64,000 nt of DNA from Sarcina ventriculi (GCF_900456775.1 NZ_UAUL01000007.1:124001-188000); one strand, 5' to 3'. Numbered from the stretch's first letter, positions 51,875 to 61,009 are shown. The notes: generated from the sequence alone by a model not told the origin. Program-made: numbers and translations.

Positions 51875-52020
51875 TCTAATCCTCCTATATCATATTTAAA
51901 CACATTAACTTTATTAGTGATTATATCCACAAAAAGTGTTTTCAACTCATATATAATATCTTTTTTAAAATTATGTTATAATTTTATTAAATTTATAATT
52001 AATTTAGGAGGAAAATATTA

Positions 52021-52665
52021 ATGAATATTTATTGGCTTGGTCAAGCTTCTTACTTAATAAAAACAAGCAATGGTAAAAGACTTCTTATAGATCCATTTAA
52101 TGATAGTATAGGCTATACACCATTTGAGGGTTCTGTTGATTTAGTAACAATCAGTCATGACCATTATGATCATAACTTTACAAAACTTATTAAAAACAAT
52201 CCTACTATAATTAAATCTTTAGGAAATTATAATAATGATTTTTGTGAAATTACAGGAATAAAATCCTTCCACGATGAAACAAACGGGACTAAAAGAGGAG
52301 ATAACATAATATTTAAATACATTATCGATTCTGTAACACTTTGCCATTTAGGAGACTTAGGGCATGACTTAGATGAAGAAACTTTAAAAGAACTAGGTAA
52401 AATAGATGTTCTTTTTGTTCCTGTCGGAGAAACATATACTTTGGATGTTAAAACTGCTGCAAAAGTTGTAAAAAAGATAAATCCTAAATTCATAATTCCT
52501 ATGCATTATAAAACAAAGTTATTAAATATTCCTTTAGCAGGAGTTGATAAATTTCTTATGGAGATGAAAGAGTATCCAGTTGAAAATGTATCTAGCTTTT
52601 CAATAAATAAAGATGAACTACACACAAAATCAAAAATTATATTAATAGATATTTATTCTAATTAA
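52021..52665 (+). CDS. Metallo-beta-lactamase-fold hydrolase (UPF0173-like)
   Basis: The 214-residue protein has the metal motif SHDHYDHN (HxHxDH-type, near residue 46), LCHLGDLGHDL (His/Asp) and IPMHYKTK near residue 160 (final His). This is the pattern of the L-ascorbate-6-phosphate lactonase-like/UPF0173 branch; the substrate is unknown. ATG 52021 follows TAGGAGGAAAATATTA. It diverges from clpC and ends at a bidirectional terminator. Confidence 0.88.
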   Translation: MNIYWLGQASYLIKTSNGKRLLIDPFNDSIGYTPFEGSVDLVTISHDHYDHNFTKLIKNNPTIIKSLGNYNNDFCEITGIKSFHDETNGTKRGDNIIFKYIIDSVTLCHLGDLGHDLDEETLKELGKIDVLFVPVGETYTLDVKTAAKVVKKINPKFIIPMHYKTKLLNIPLAGVDKFLMEMKEYPVENVSSFSINKDELHTKSKIILIDIYSN

Positions 52666-52675
52666 ATTACATAAT

Positions 52676-52708
52676 AAAAAAAGCTATCCTCTTAAGATAG
52701 CTTTTTTT
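52676..52708. terminator. Bidirectional terminator
   Basis: AAAAAAAGCTATC / GATAGCTTTTTTT with a 7-base loop, serving the MBL-fold gene (plus) and the ferredoxin gene (minus) that converge here. Confidence 0.9.
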
Positions 52709-52713
52709 ATAAA

Positions 52714-52884
52714 TTATTCAGCAACTGGTGCTCCAACTGGACAAACGTTAGCGCAAGTTCCGCAATCAATGCAAGTGCTAGCATCTATAACGTATTGAGT
52801 ATCTCCTTGAGATATAGCTTCAACTGGACATTCAGCAGCGCATGCTCCACAGCTTACGCATGAATCTTCTATTTTGTATGCCAT
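52714..52884 (-). CDS. 2[4Fe-4S] ferredoxin
   Basis: A 56-residue clostridial ferredoxin: MAYKIEDSCVSCGACAAECP and CIDCGTCANVCPVGAP carry the two CX2CX2CX3CP clusters. It is the general low-potential electron carrier for fermentation and hydrogenase. ATG 52884 follows AAGGAGGTGTTTTTA; an upstream in-frame start would extend the protein with an unrelated basic segment and is rejected. Single gene between two terminating or AT-rich gaps. Confidence 0.96.
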   Translation of the reverse strand: MAYKIEDSCVSCGACAAECPVEAISQGDTQYVIDASTCIDCGTCANVCPVGAPVAE

Positions 52885-52985
52885 TAAAAACACCTCCTTA
52901 AAAATAGTTCTTCGTACAAACTCTATCTTACCACATTTAAATAACATTTAAAAGCGTTTGGCGAAATTTTTAAATTGTCATAAAA

Positions 52986-53894
52986 TTAATTACCCTTAAA
53001 TAAATCCCTAACCAATTTTTTATCTGCCTCATCTTCTATTTCTAATTTTATATCAGAATCTTCAATATCATCTTCATATCCACCTGATATAAGTTTTATA
53101 TTATCTATTCTAAAATCTTCTACTACATCCTCATTTTTTGAAATCTTAAATTTAACTGCTACCTTTTCTTTTAATAAATTATTGCTTACTACCTCACCTT
53201 TTCCCCTTTCAGTTTCCACTAATGATCCAACCTTTGGAAGCCTCTTTCTTATATCCTCATAGGTACTTTGCTCATAATTTAAACAACACATAAGTCTACC
53301 ACATATTCCAGAAATTTTAGTAGGATTCAATGATAGATTTTGCTCTTTTGCCATTTTTATTGATACAGAAGCAAAGTCTCCTAAGAATGTAGAACAACAA
53401 AGTGGTCTTCCACATGGTCCAAGACCACCTAACATCTTAGCCTCATCTCTAACCCCTATTTGTCTAAGTTCTATTCTAGTCTTAAATATAGTTGCTAAAT
53501 CTTTTACTAAATCTCTAAAATCAACTCTTCCCTCCGCAGTAAAATAAAATATCACCTTATTATTATCAAATGTATACTCAACATCTATAAGCTTCATATT
53601 AAGTCCATGTTCTGATATTTTATTTAAACATATTTCAAATGCTGATTTTTCTTTTTCTTTATTTTCCTTATGTTTTTTTATATCATCTTTAGTTGCAATT
53701 CTTAATACTAATTTTAGAGGAGATATAATACTTTCTTCTGGAATTTGCTTTATTCCTATAACACATTCACCAAATTCTATACCTCTAGCAGTCTCTACTA
53801 TAACAAAATCTCCTTTATTTATGTCGTATTTATCAGGTCCAAAATAATATATTTTCCCCGCTTTTTTAAATCTTACCCCTATTACATTTACCAT
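52986..53894 (-). CDS. ricT: PSP1-domain protein, RicT (YaaT) family
   Basis: The 302-residue protein has the PSP1 domain with a cysteine cluster, GGLGPCGRPLCCSTFLGDFA and ISGICGRLMCCLNYEQSTY, which in B. subtilis RicT helps hold [4Fe-4S] clusters of the RicAFT complex that acts with RNase Y and in sporulation. ricA and ricF are not in this window. Its start overlaps the holB end by 7 bases, as in the B. subtilis holB-yaaT pair. Confidence 0.92.
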   Translation of the reverse strand: MVNVIGVRFKKAGKIYYFGPDKYDINKGDFVIVETARGIEFGECVIGIKQIPEESIISPLKLVLRIATKDDIKKHKENKEKEKSAFEICLNKISEHGLNMKLIDVEYTFDNNKVIFYFTAEGRVDFRDLVKDLATIFKTRIELRQIGVRDEAKMLGGLGPCGRPLCCSTFLGDFASVSIKMAKEQNLSLNPTKISGICGRLMCCLNYEQSTYEDIRKRLPKVGSLVETERGKGEVVSNNLLKEKVAVKFKISKNEDVVEDFRIDNIKLISGGYEDDIEDSDIKLEIEDEADKKLVRDLFKGN

Positions 53895-54826
53895 TTTTCT
53901 TCCTCCAATATGCTAATCAACATGCTACTAAATGCAGCCCATAAGTTTATATTACTCTTTAAATCCTTTCTTGTCTTATCTATTATTTGTGATATTTTTT
54001 CTAACTTTTTATAAGAAATAACACTTGCTATCTCTTCAATATCATTTATTTTATCTAAATTTAATATATCCATATGACCTTTGATTTCCTTGTATACAAT
54101 TATATCTCTTATAAAAGTTTTAAAAACAGATAAAATATCATTTTCTCTTCCTTTAAATTTACAAAAAATATCAGAATATTTTAATACAAGTTCTGAATTA
54201 TTAGTTGATATTTCTTTTAATAATTCTATTACAATTAATCTTATCTCCTTAAAAGATTCATCATTTATTAATTTTTCTATTCTTCCGGGAATACCTTCAC
54301 AAAACGATAATAAAACCTCAGCTTGTTCAGTCTTTATATCGTTATAACTAATATTTATAAATTCATACATTTCATCTTTGCTTAAAGGCCAAAGCCTATA
54401 AATTTGACATCTTGACTTTATAGTATCTAGAATACTTTCGCTATTGTTAGACAACAATATTATAAATACACCTTTAGGTGGCTCTTCTATTGTTTTTAAT
54501 AAAGCATTTTGAGCTTGACTGGTTAATTTTTCTCCACCATATATTATTATTACTTTTTTATCAAATTCATAAGGTTTTTTATTAGCTTCATTAATTATTT
54601 CTCGAACATTATCAATCCCAAAAGACTCTTTATTAGTCTTATACTCTATTATATCTATATAACTTTTTTCTACTTTAACTCCTAATATATTCATAGCAAA
54701 TTTTTTAGCTATTAAACTTTTTCCAATTCCATCTTCTCCAATTATAAGATGAGCATGTGAAATCATATCATTTTTTAAAGCATTATTAAAACTATTTATA
54801 ACTTCTTTATGACCTATAATTTTCAT
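53888..54826 (-). CDS. holB: DNA polymerase III delta-prime subunit
   Basis: HolB is part of the clamp loader. The 312-residue protein shows Walker A GEDGIGKS, a sensor/SRC motif in DTIKSRCQIYRLWPLS, and the clamp-loader C-terminal helices. The four-cysteine zinc module typical of many delta-prime and DnaX proteins is absent. It lies between a kinase gene (after a terminator) and ricT. Confidence 0.9.
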   Translation of the reverse strand: MKIIGHKEVINSFNNALKNDMISHAHLIIGEDGIGKSLIAKKFAMNILGVKVEKSYIDIIEYKTNKESFGIDNVREIINEANKKPYEFDKKVIIIYGGEKLTSQAQNALLKTIEEPPKGVFIILLSNNSESILDTIKSRCQIYRLWPLSKDEMYEFINISYNDIKTEQAEVLLSFCEGIPGRIEKLINDESFKEIRLIVIELLKEISTNNSELVLKYSDIFCKFKGRENDILSVFKTFIRDIIVYKEIKGHMDILNLDKINDIEEIASVISYKKLEKISQIIDKTRKDLKSNINLWAAFSSMLISILEEEKW

Positions 54827-54956
54827 ATAAAAATCCTCTTATATTTATTTAATCTTAAATTTTTATCTCATTAAACCAAAATAGAATAATACTATAAAAA
54901 CAATCTTAAAATTATTTCTATTACAAATATTATAACATCCATGCTTATAAACTACA

Positions 54957-55000
54957 GGAAAAATAAAATATCAACAGTATTTACTTGTTGATATTTTATC
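54957..55000 (-). terminator. Terminator after the guanylate-kinase-like gene
   Basis: Minus strand TAAAATATCAACA / TGTTGATATTTTA (13 bp) followed by TTTTTCC. It splits the cluster into gin-decarboxylase-kinase and holB-ricT transcripts. The rest of the gap (54827-54956) is AT-rich without a clear promoter. Confidence 0.8.
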
Positions 55001-55008
55001 ATATATCC

Positions 55009-55599
55009 CTATTTTATGTATTTAATAATATTATTTTTTACATCTGCGATACATTCTACAAGATTATTATTTGAATATATTTTTTCAATACCATTTAATT
55101 TTAAATTTTTATTGCTAAAATCCTCTGAATCTGCTATAAATCTTCTACAAATCTCTTTATAGTTTGGACTATCCTCACTCATCTCACGATTTAAAATTCT
55201 TTGAAGTCTTATTCCATCATCAACATCTATATATAGAGGAATAACATTATTAGATCCAAAATATTTTTTAAAACTACTATAAGATTCTAAAGTTGATATA
55301 ACTATATAGCTATTAGTCTGTAAATTTATTTGCCCATCATCCATTGTTCCATAATACCAAATTCCATTTACAGTATCATATTTTCTAAGTTCAATAACTT
55401 TATTTTTTTGTATAAATTTATTTATCATATCATCATCTATAAAATTATATTCTACACCATCGTTCTCTTCCACTCTCTTAGGTCTAGTAGTGTATCCAAC
55501 TATTTTTTTTAAATTTAAAGAATTATCTTTAATAATTTCTTTAAAAATAGTATCTTTTCCTGAGCCACTTTTACCCATTATACAAAAAACTTTTCCCAT
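55009..55599 (-). CDS. Guanylate-kinase-fold nucleotide kinase
   Basis: A 196-residue protein starting at ATG 55599 (after GGGGGAAGTGTA) with P-loop IMGKSGSGKDTIFKEII and a guanylate-kinase-type core: VGYTTRPKRVEENDGVEYNF is the GMP-binding block (TTRxxR then G-x-D-Y-x-F equivalent). The B. subtilis cluster has tmk at this place, but this sequence is GMP-kinase-like rather than thymidylate-kinase-like. It might be a second gmk or a divergent kinase; a canonical gmk is not visible here. An earlier in-frame start at 55632 is not supported by a ribosome site. Confidence 0.8.
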   Translation of the reverse strand: MGKVFCIMGKSGSGKDTIFKEIIKDNSLNLKKIVGYTTRPKRVEENDGVEYNFIDDDMINKFIQKNKVIELRKYDTVNGIWYYGTMDDGQINLQTNSYIVISTLESYSSFKKYFGSNNVIPLYIDVDDGIRLQRILNREMSEDSPNYKEICRRFIADSEDFSNKNLKLNGIEKIYSNNNLVECIADVKNNIIKYIK

Positions 55600-55618
55600 T
55601 ACACTTCCCCCACAATAT

Positions 55619-57073
55619 CTAAACTTTATCATCTGATTTTATCACTTTTATATAATGGTTGTTAACCCCTATGATATTTGTACCTTCATTTATATAATTT
55701 TCTATATATTTTATATGTTCTTGCTCTATTATTTCTCCTGAAACCAATATAGGTACTCCAGGTGGATAAGGTATTATATTTTCAAATACAACTCTTCCCA
55801 AAGAATCGCTTAAACACACTTCTTCACTTTCTTTTCCAATTATCTCATAAGGCATAAATTTTCTTTTGGGAATATCAATATTATAAAAATTTTGTTCCTT
55901 TGACTTTATCATTTCAACATCACAATTTAAAAGAACCTTATATAAAATATCAAAATCTTCTTTCTTATTAAAAGGTGTTGGTATTAAAACTATATTTTTA
56001 TTATCACTCATTTCGCATTGGATACGATTTTCCCTTAAATATTTTAAAAGCTTGTTTCCATTATAACCATATTTTAAATTTATAACTATCCTACTAAAGT
56101 CATACTGAAGATTGCATCGACTACATGCTTTATTCTTATCATCCTCACAATTTTCACATATAAATTCTTTATCTACAATATTTAAATAACTTATGTCTTT
56201 AATTTTCTCCCTAAATTCTTTAATAATTTTTATTAACTTATTATAATCATTCTTCCCATGATTTTCTAAATAATTTCTAGCATAATCTAAACTCATCATA
56301 AGCATATATGATGGACTAGTGCTCATAAATATACCCTTGTAAAATTCTACATTCCCTATATATTTTAAATTATTAACATGAAGATAAGATGTTTGAGTTA
56401 AGCTTGGCAATGTTTTATGTGCACTCATAATAACCATATCCGCCCCTAATTCTTGTGGACTTTTAGGTAATTTTTTATTAAAGCCATAATGAGCTCCATG
56501 TGCCGAATCTATTAAAACTTTTATGTTTCTTTCCTTACACAACTTTATTATATTTTCAATACCAAGACCTATACCATAATAATTAGGATACGTTAGTATT
56601 ATTCCTTTAATATTATTTTCTACCTTTAATAGTTCATCTAAATTATCCAAATCAATACCTATAGGTGCTTTTAATTTTTTATCATATTTATTCTTTATAA
56701 ATATCGGTTCTAATTTTCTAAGTATTACACCGTTCATTATGCTTCTATGGCAATTTCGTTCGACTAAAACCTTATCTCCTTCATTAAAAGCTGAAAATAC
56801 CATTATTAAATTCCCACAAGTACTTCCATTAATTAAAAAATAACTTTGTTTACTTTTATATAATCGAGTCAATTTATCCTGAGCATCTTTTATTATTCCC
56901 TCTGGGTTATGTAAATTATCTAATCCCTCAACCTCAGTTAAATCACCTTCTAATAAAATCCTTTTTAATTCATCATTAAACGCTCTTCCCATCTTATGAC
57001 CAGGCATAGAAAATGGAACAACATCTTCTTTTAGATAATCATTGATTTTATTTATTATTGGAACATTATTCAA
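55619..57073 (-). CDS. Orn/Lys/Arg decarboxylase-family PLP enzyme
   Basis: The 484-residue fold-type I PLP enzyme has the N-terminal PFSMPGHKMGR, the cofactor Asp/His in DSAHGAHYG (189-197) and the PLP lysine K220 in MSAHKTLPS. It corresponds to B. subtilis YaaO in the csfB-yaaO-tmk-holB cluster; the amino-acid substrate is not determined. It contains an unusual insert CENC-X7-CSRC (C306, C309, C317, C320), a possible zinc or iron site. Confidence 0.88.
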   Translation of the reverse strand: MNNVPIINKINDYLKEDVVPFSMPGHKMGRAFNDELKRILLEGDLTEVEGLDNLHNPEGIIKDAQDKLTRLYKSKQSYFLINGSTCGNLIMVFSAFNEGDKVLVERNCHRSIMNGVILRKLEPIFIKNKYDKKLKAPIGIDLDNLDELLKVENNIKGIILTYPNYYGIGLGIENIIKLCKERNIKVLIDSAHGAHYGFNKKLPKSPQELGADMVIMSAHKTLPSLTQTSYLHVNNLKYIGNVEFYKGIFMSTSPSYMLMMSLDYARNYLENHGKNDYNKLIKIIKEFREKIKDISYLNIVDKEFICENCEDDKNKACSRCNLQYDFSRIVINLKYGYNGNKLLKYLRENRIQCEMSDNKNIVLIPTPFNKKEDFDILYKVLLNCDVEMIKSKEQNFYNIDIPKRKFMPYEIIGKESEEVCLSDSLGRVVFENIIPYPPGVPILVSGEIIEQEHIKYIENYINEGTNIIGVNNHYIKVIKSDDKV

Positions 57074-57096
57074 ATAAAATCCCCCTCTTTAGTATA

Positions 57097-57273
57097 TTAA
57101 ACAGATTTTCTAGTGTAAATTTCTTCTTTTAATCTGTTTTTATAAAATTTATAAAACTCACTATCTAAATCACATTCTATTACTTTAGTTTCACAACTTT
57201 TGCAAATAAGCTTACCTTTTATAATTATACCATATCCTTGTTTTTTGCATATAATACATATTTTATTACTCAT
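57097..57273 (-). CDS. gin: Sigma-G/sigma-E anti-factor Gin (CsfB)
   Basis: A 58-residue gene from ATG 57273 after TAGGAGTGATTAA encodes MSNKICIICKKQGYGIIIKG, then KLICKSCETKVIECDLDSEF and a basic tail. The CX2C...CX2C zinc pattern and GKLICKSCE are those of Gin/CsfB, which inhibits sigma-G early in the forespore and sigma-E later. It heads the decarboxylase gene, as csfB does for the B. subtilis yaa cluster. Confidence 0.85.
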   Translation of the reverse strand: MSNKICIICKKQGYGIIIKGKLICKSCETKVIECDLDSEFYKFYKNRLKEEIYTRKSV

Positions 57274-57425
57274 TTAATCACTCCTAAATTTATAGTTTGT
57301 ACCCTTACAATAAATACTTTTTATATAAAATTTTTTCCTTTACTTTTGATTTTATTCATAAAAATAAATATTTTTTTTATTATTGATAAAACTATTAAAT
57401 ATAAAAAAATTTAGGAGGAATTTTT

Positions 57426-58571
57426 ATGAAACAGGAAATCTTATCATATTTATCTACTGAAAAAGAAAACTTATTTAAATTATGTAAATTCTTATATGAT
57501 AACCCTGAAGAAAGTTATAAAGAATATGAATCTTGCAAATATATTTGTGATTTTTTAAATACAAGAGGATTCAATATTACTAAAAATTTTTGCGATATTG
57601 AAACTGCTTTCATAGCAACTAAAGGTTCAGGTTACCCTAACATTTGTTTTTTATGTGATTATGATGCAACAAAAGATCAAGGTCATATTACAGGCAATAA
57701 CCTTTTAACCACTATAAGTATTTCATCAGCCATAGGTCTTGGTAAGTTTACAGATAAATTCACTGGAACCATAACTGTAATTGGTTCTCCTGGTGAATTC
57801 TTAGGTGGTTCTAAATCTATTTTTGCTAAACTCGGAGTTTTTGATAATATAGATGCAGTTTTAATGGTTCAACCAGAATTAGTCACAGCAGAAAGTGGCT
57901 TATCTAAAGCAACTATTCCTTTAGAAGTTAAATTTATAGGTGGAAATGGGCTTAGCTTCCTAAATTCAAAAACATATACATCTTTAGATGGAATACTATT
58001 ATCATTTAATATATTAAATTCACTTTTAAAAGCTTTAACACCAGATATATCTATAAATTTTATTCTATCTAGGGGATGTAATACACCTTTGCTAGTTCCT
58101 GAAGAGGCAGAAGCTAAATTTTATATACAGGCTAAAAATATGGATATGGCCAAGTTTGCTGAAGAAAGAATTAGAGAACTAACACTGTATGTAAGTAAAC
58201 TTATGGGTCTTCAATGTTCCTATTCTCTTTATGAACCCCCAAGTGAAGAATTATTATCAAATAAAACATTAAATAGGCTTTTTATAAATAATTTAAAAGA
58301 AAATGGTGTAATTGAAATATGTCCTCCTTTACATATAGAATCTAGATTAAGCATTGGAAACATAAGTACTATAGTTCCCTGTATTCATCCTTATATTAAT
58401 ATAATAGAAAAAGGTGTAATTTATTTCGGAACCAAAGAATTCGCTGAACAAACAATATCTTCTTTTGGATTTGAACAAGGATTAAAAGCTTCCTATGCCT
58501 TAGCTCAAACTGCTTTAGATTTAATAGAAAATGATTCTCTGTTAAATGAAGCGAAATCATCACTTTACTAA
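57426..58571 (+). CDS. M20-fold amidohydrolase-like protein, metal ligands lost
   Basis: The 381-residue protein follows the M20D (AbgB/IAA-amino-acid-hydrolase-like) pattern over its whole length and keeps an open frame with a good ribosome site (TAGGAGGAATTTTT). But each metal-site motif is altered: family CGHN is T89-G-N91-N, the EE pair is E124-F125, the HP is Q149-P150 and the late STD...GN block is SRLSIGN. A normal dizinc peptidase reaction is unlikely; a binding or other role is possible. It diverges from gin and lies upstream of corA. Confidence 0.8.
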   Translation: MKQEILSYLSTEKENLFKLCKFLYDNPEESYKEYESCKYICDFLNTRGFNITKNFCDIETAFIATKGSGYPNICFLCDYDATKDQGHITGNNLLTTISISSAIGLGKFTDKFTGTITVIGSPGEFLGGSKSIFAKLGVFDNIDAVLMVQPELVTAESGLSKATIPLEVKFIGGNGLSFLNSKTYTSLDGILLSFNILNSLLKALTPDISINFILSRGCNTPLLVPEEAEAKFYIQAKNMDMAKFAEERIRELTLYVSKLMGLQCSYSLYEPPSEELLSNKTLNRLFINNLKENGVIEICPPLHIESRLSIGNISTIVPCIHPYINIIEKGVIYFGTKEFAEQTISSFGFEQGLKASYALAQTALDLIENDSLLNEAKSSLY

Positions 58572-58789
58572 TAACCTAAATCCTTATTTTTTTATTACAC
58601 TTAGATCAATTTTATATAAAGTGATACTAGATAAAAGCGATGTTAATTAATAAACTTATTTAATATTGCCTTTATTTTTTTTATTAAATGTTTCTGATAA
58701 ATTACTTAATTAATTATATTACTTACTCTAGATAGTATGTTTACCTATAAATATTTAAATAGTATAATAATTACGTTGGAGGTGAAATT

Positions 58790-59731
58790 TTGATTCAGAT
58801 ATATAAATCTTATAATAATACTGGAGAATTAAAAAATATTGACACAATAGAGAATGGTTGCTGGATTAATATAGTTGCACCTTCTCAAGAAGAATTAATT
58901 TTAATTTCTAAAAAAACATCTATACCACTACAGTTTCTAAGAGCTTCTTTAGATGATGAAGAAACTTCTCGTATAGACATAGAAGGAGAAAATCTTTTAA
59001 TCATTGTTGATATTCCTTTTACAGAAATGGAAGATAATTCATTAACGTATGATACTTATCCATTATCTATAATTCATACTAGCAATGTATTAATCACCGT
59101 CTGTTTAAAAAATAGTAAGATATTAACGGATTTCACTAGAAATAAAATAAAATCATTTTATACTTTTAAAAAATCTCGATTTACTTTACAAATATTAAAT
59201 AGAATTTCAACCTATTATCTTCTTTATTTAAGACAAATAGATAAAAAAAGTTTAATGATAGAAAAAAGACTTCATAAATCCATGAAAAATAGAGAACTTA
59301 TTCAATTGCACTCGCTTGAAAAATCTTTAGTATATTTTTCTACATCTTTAAAATCCAATGAGATAACGTTAGAAAAAATGCTGAAATTAGAACTAATTCA
59401 AAAATATGAAGAAGATAAAGACATACTAGAAGACGTAATAATAGAGAATAAACAAGCTATAGAAATGACTGAAATCTATGGTAACATTCTTTCAAGTACC
59501 ATGGATTTTTTTGCTTCTGTAATATCTAATAATTTAAATATTGTTATGAAAGTAATGGCTTCTGTAACTATTTTAATGTCAATCTTTACAGTTGTTTCTG
59601 GAATATATGGAATGAACATATCTAAACTTCCTTTTGCTGATAGTCCTAATGCTTTTATTATAGTTATGGGTATATCTTTTGCATTATGTTTTTTAGTAGC
59701 CTTACTACTTTATAAAAAAGACATGTTATAG
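58790..59731 (+). CDS. corA: CorA-family divalent-cation transporter
   Basis: The 313-residue protein has a long soluble N-terminal domain (1-250) and two C-terminal membrane helices. The pore signature YGMN (near residue 275) ends the first helix, and the loop after it is NISKLPFADSPNA. CorA proteins carry Mg2+, Co2+ or Ni2+. The start is TTG 58790 after GGAGGTGAAATT. It lies 218 bases after the M20-like gene and 149 bases before ldcA. Confidence 0.9.
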   Translation: MIQIYKSYNNTGELKNIDTIENGCWINIVAPSQEELILISKKTSIPLQFLRASLDDEETSRIDIEGENLLIIVDIPFTEMEDNSLTYDTYPLSIIHTSNVLITVCLKNSKILTDFTRNKIKSFYTFKKSRFTLQILNRISTYYLLYLRQIDKKSLMIEKRLHKSMKNRELIQLHSLEKSLVYFSTSLKSNEITLEKMLKLELIQKYEEDKDILEDVIIENKQAIEMTEIYGNILSSTMDFFASVISNNLNIVMKVMASVTILMSIFTVVSGIYGMNISKLPFADSPNAFIIVMGISFALCFLVALLLYKKDML

Positions 59732-59880
59732 AATTTATAGATTTTATTTATACTCCTTATTATTATATAAGTTTTTATTTTAATATAAAGTGTTATTTAT
59801 ATAGTATTAAATAATATAATACTACTAAAATTAAAATAATCTTATCTTATGCAAGTAACTATAAAAAGGAGGTTTTTAAT

Positions 59881-60765
59881 ATATTAAATAAATTAAAATT
59901 TAATGATACTATAGGTGTTATTAGTCCAGCTGGTTGTGAAAAAAATAATTCAATAGACTATAATTTAAATCAATTAAAAAAATTAGGTTTTAAAATTAAA
60001 GAAGGTAAACATTTAAGAAAAACAAATAATTATTTTGCAGGCACCGATAAAGAACGTGCATCTGACTTTATGAATATGTTTAAAGACCCAGAAGTAGCTG
60101 CTATCATGTGTTATAGAGGCGGTTATGGCTCTATACGAATGATGCCTTATGTTAATTGGGATGTAATAAAAAACAATCCTAAAATATTTTGTGGATTTAG
60201 TGATATAACCTTGCTCTTAAATTATATAAATAAGGTATCAAATATTCCTACATTTCACACGCCTATGGTAAATTCCAATCTTCAAGATTTTGTAACACAA
60301 AATTTTTTTTTAAATCTTTTAACTAAGAAATATAGTTCTATAAACTTAAAAAACTTTAAAAACATAAAAACTTTTAACATTAGAAATATTACGGGAAAAA
60401 TATGTGGTGGAAACCTCTCTATGATTTGTAGCGCTTTAGGAACACCTTACGATATAGATACGAACAATAAAATTCTTTTGCTAGAAGACATAAATGAACC
60501 TGCATATAAAATAGATAGAATGCTAACTCAACTTCTTATGTCTAAAAAGCTAGATAAATGTTGTGGTTTTATTTTGGGACATTTCACCCCATATGATATC
60601 AATACATTAAATTTAATAAAAAACATACTTTTACCTTTAAATAAACCTATTATACTAGGTTTTCCAAGTGGTCATGCATATCCTAATGTGTCATTACCAC
60701 TTGGAGGCAATATTTTAATAGATTTTTCGCAAAATATCATATCAATTGAGCCCATATTTAAATAG
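59881..60765 (+). CDS. LD-carboxypeptidase (S66 family) with apparent AUA start
   Basis: The frame encodes a full S66 peptidase of 294 residues: ILNKLKFNDTIGVISPAGCE at the N-terminus, nucleophile S107 in CGFSDITLL, E202 in LLLEDINEPAYKIDRML and H265 in FPSGHAYPN. These enzymes cut L,D-peptides of peptidoglycan recycling. No ATG, GTG or TTG lies in frame before the conserved N-terminus; AAGGAGG sits 8 bases before an ATA at 59881, which I take as the start. The first in-frame ATG is at 60070, which would remove the first strand of the fold. Confidence 0.75.
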   Translation: MLNKLKFNDTIGVISPAGCEKNNSIDYNLNQLKKLGFKIKEGKHLRKTNNYFAGTDKERASDFMNMFKDPEVAAIMCYRGGYGSIRMMPYVNWDVIKNNPKIFCGFSDITLLLNYINKVSNIPTFHTPMVNSNLQDFVTQNFFLNLLTKKYSSINLKNFKNIKTFNIRNITGKICGGNLSMICSALGTPYDIDTNNKILLLEDINEPAYKIDRMLTQLLMSKKLDKCCGFILGHFTPYDINTLNLIKNILLPLNKPIILGFPSGHAYPNVSLPLGGNILIDFSQNIISIEPIFK

Positions 60766-60830
60766 GAAACATTCTAACTCTTAAAATAAAAAATTTAAAT
60801 AAGTTAAAAATAATAATTTATTATAAAACA

Positions 60831-60857
60831 AAAAATCTCAGCTTAAGCTGAGATTTT

Positions 60858-60858
<1 letters not shown>
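60831..60858. terminator. Terminator of the rRNA-tRNA operon (and ldcA)
   Basis: AAAAATCTCAGC / GCTGAGATTTTT around TTAA, a perfect palindrome. On the minus strand TTTTTGTTTTAT follows and it abuts the CCA end of tRNA-Cys; on the plus strand it can end ldcA. Confidence 0.85.
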
Positions 60859-60932
<74 letters not shown>

Positions 60933-60933
60933 A

Positions 60934-61009
<76 letters not shown>

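Noticed and set aside
51875-52020. CtsR operator before clpC
   Set aside because: No tandem GGTCAAA-like heptads are visible on either strand.
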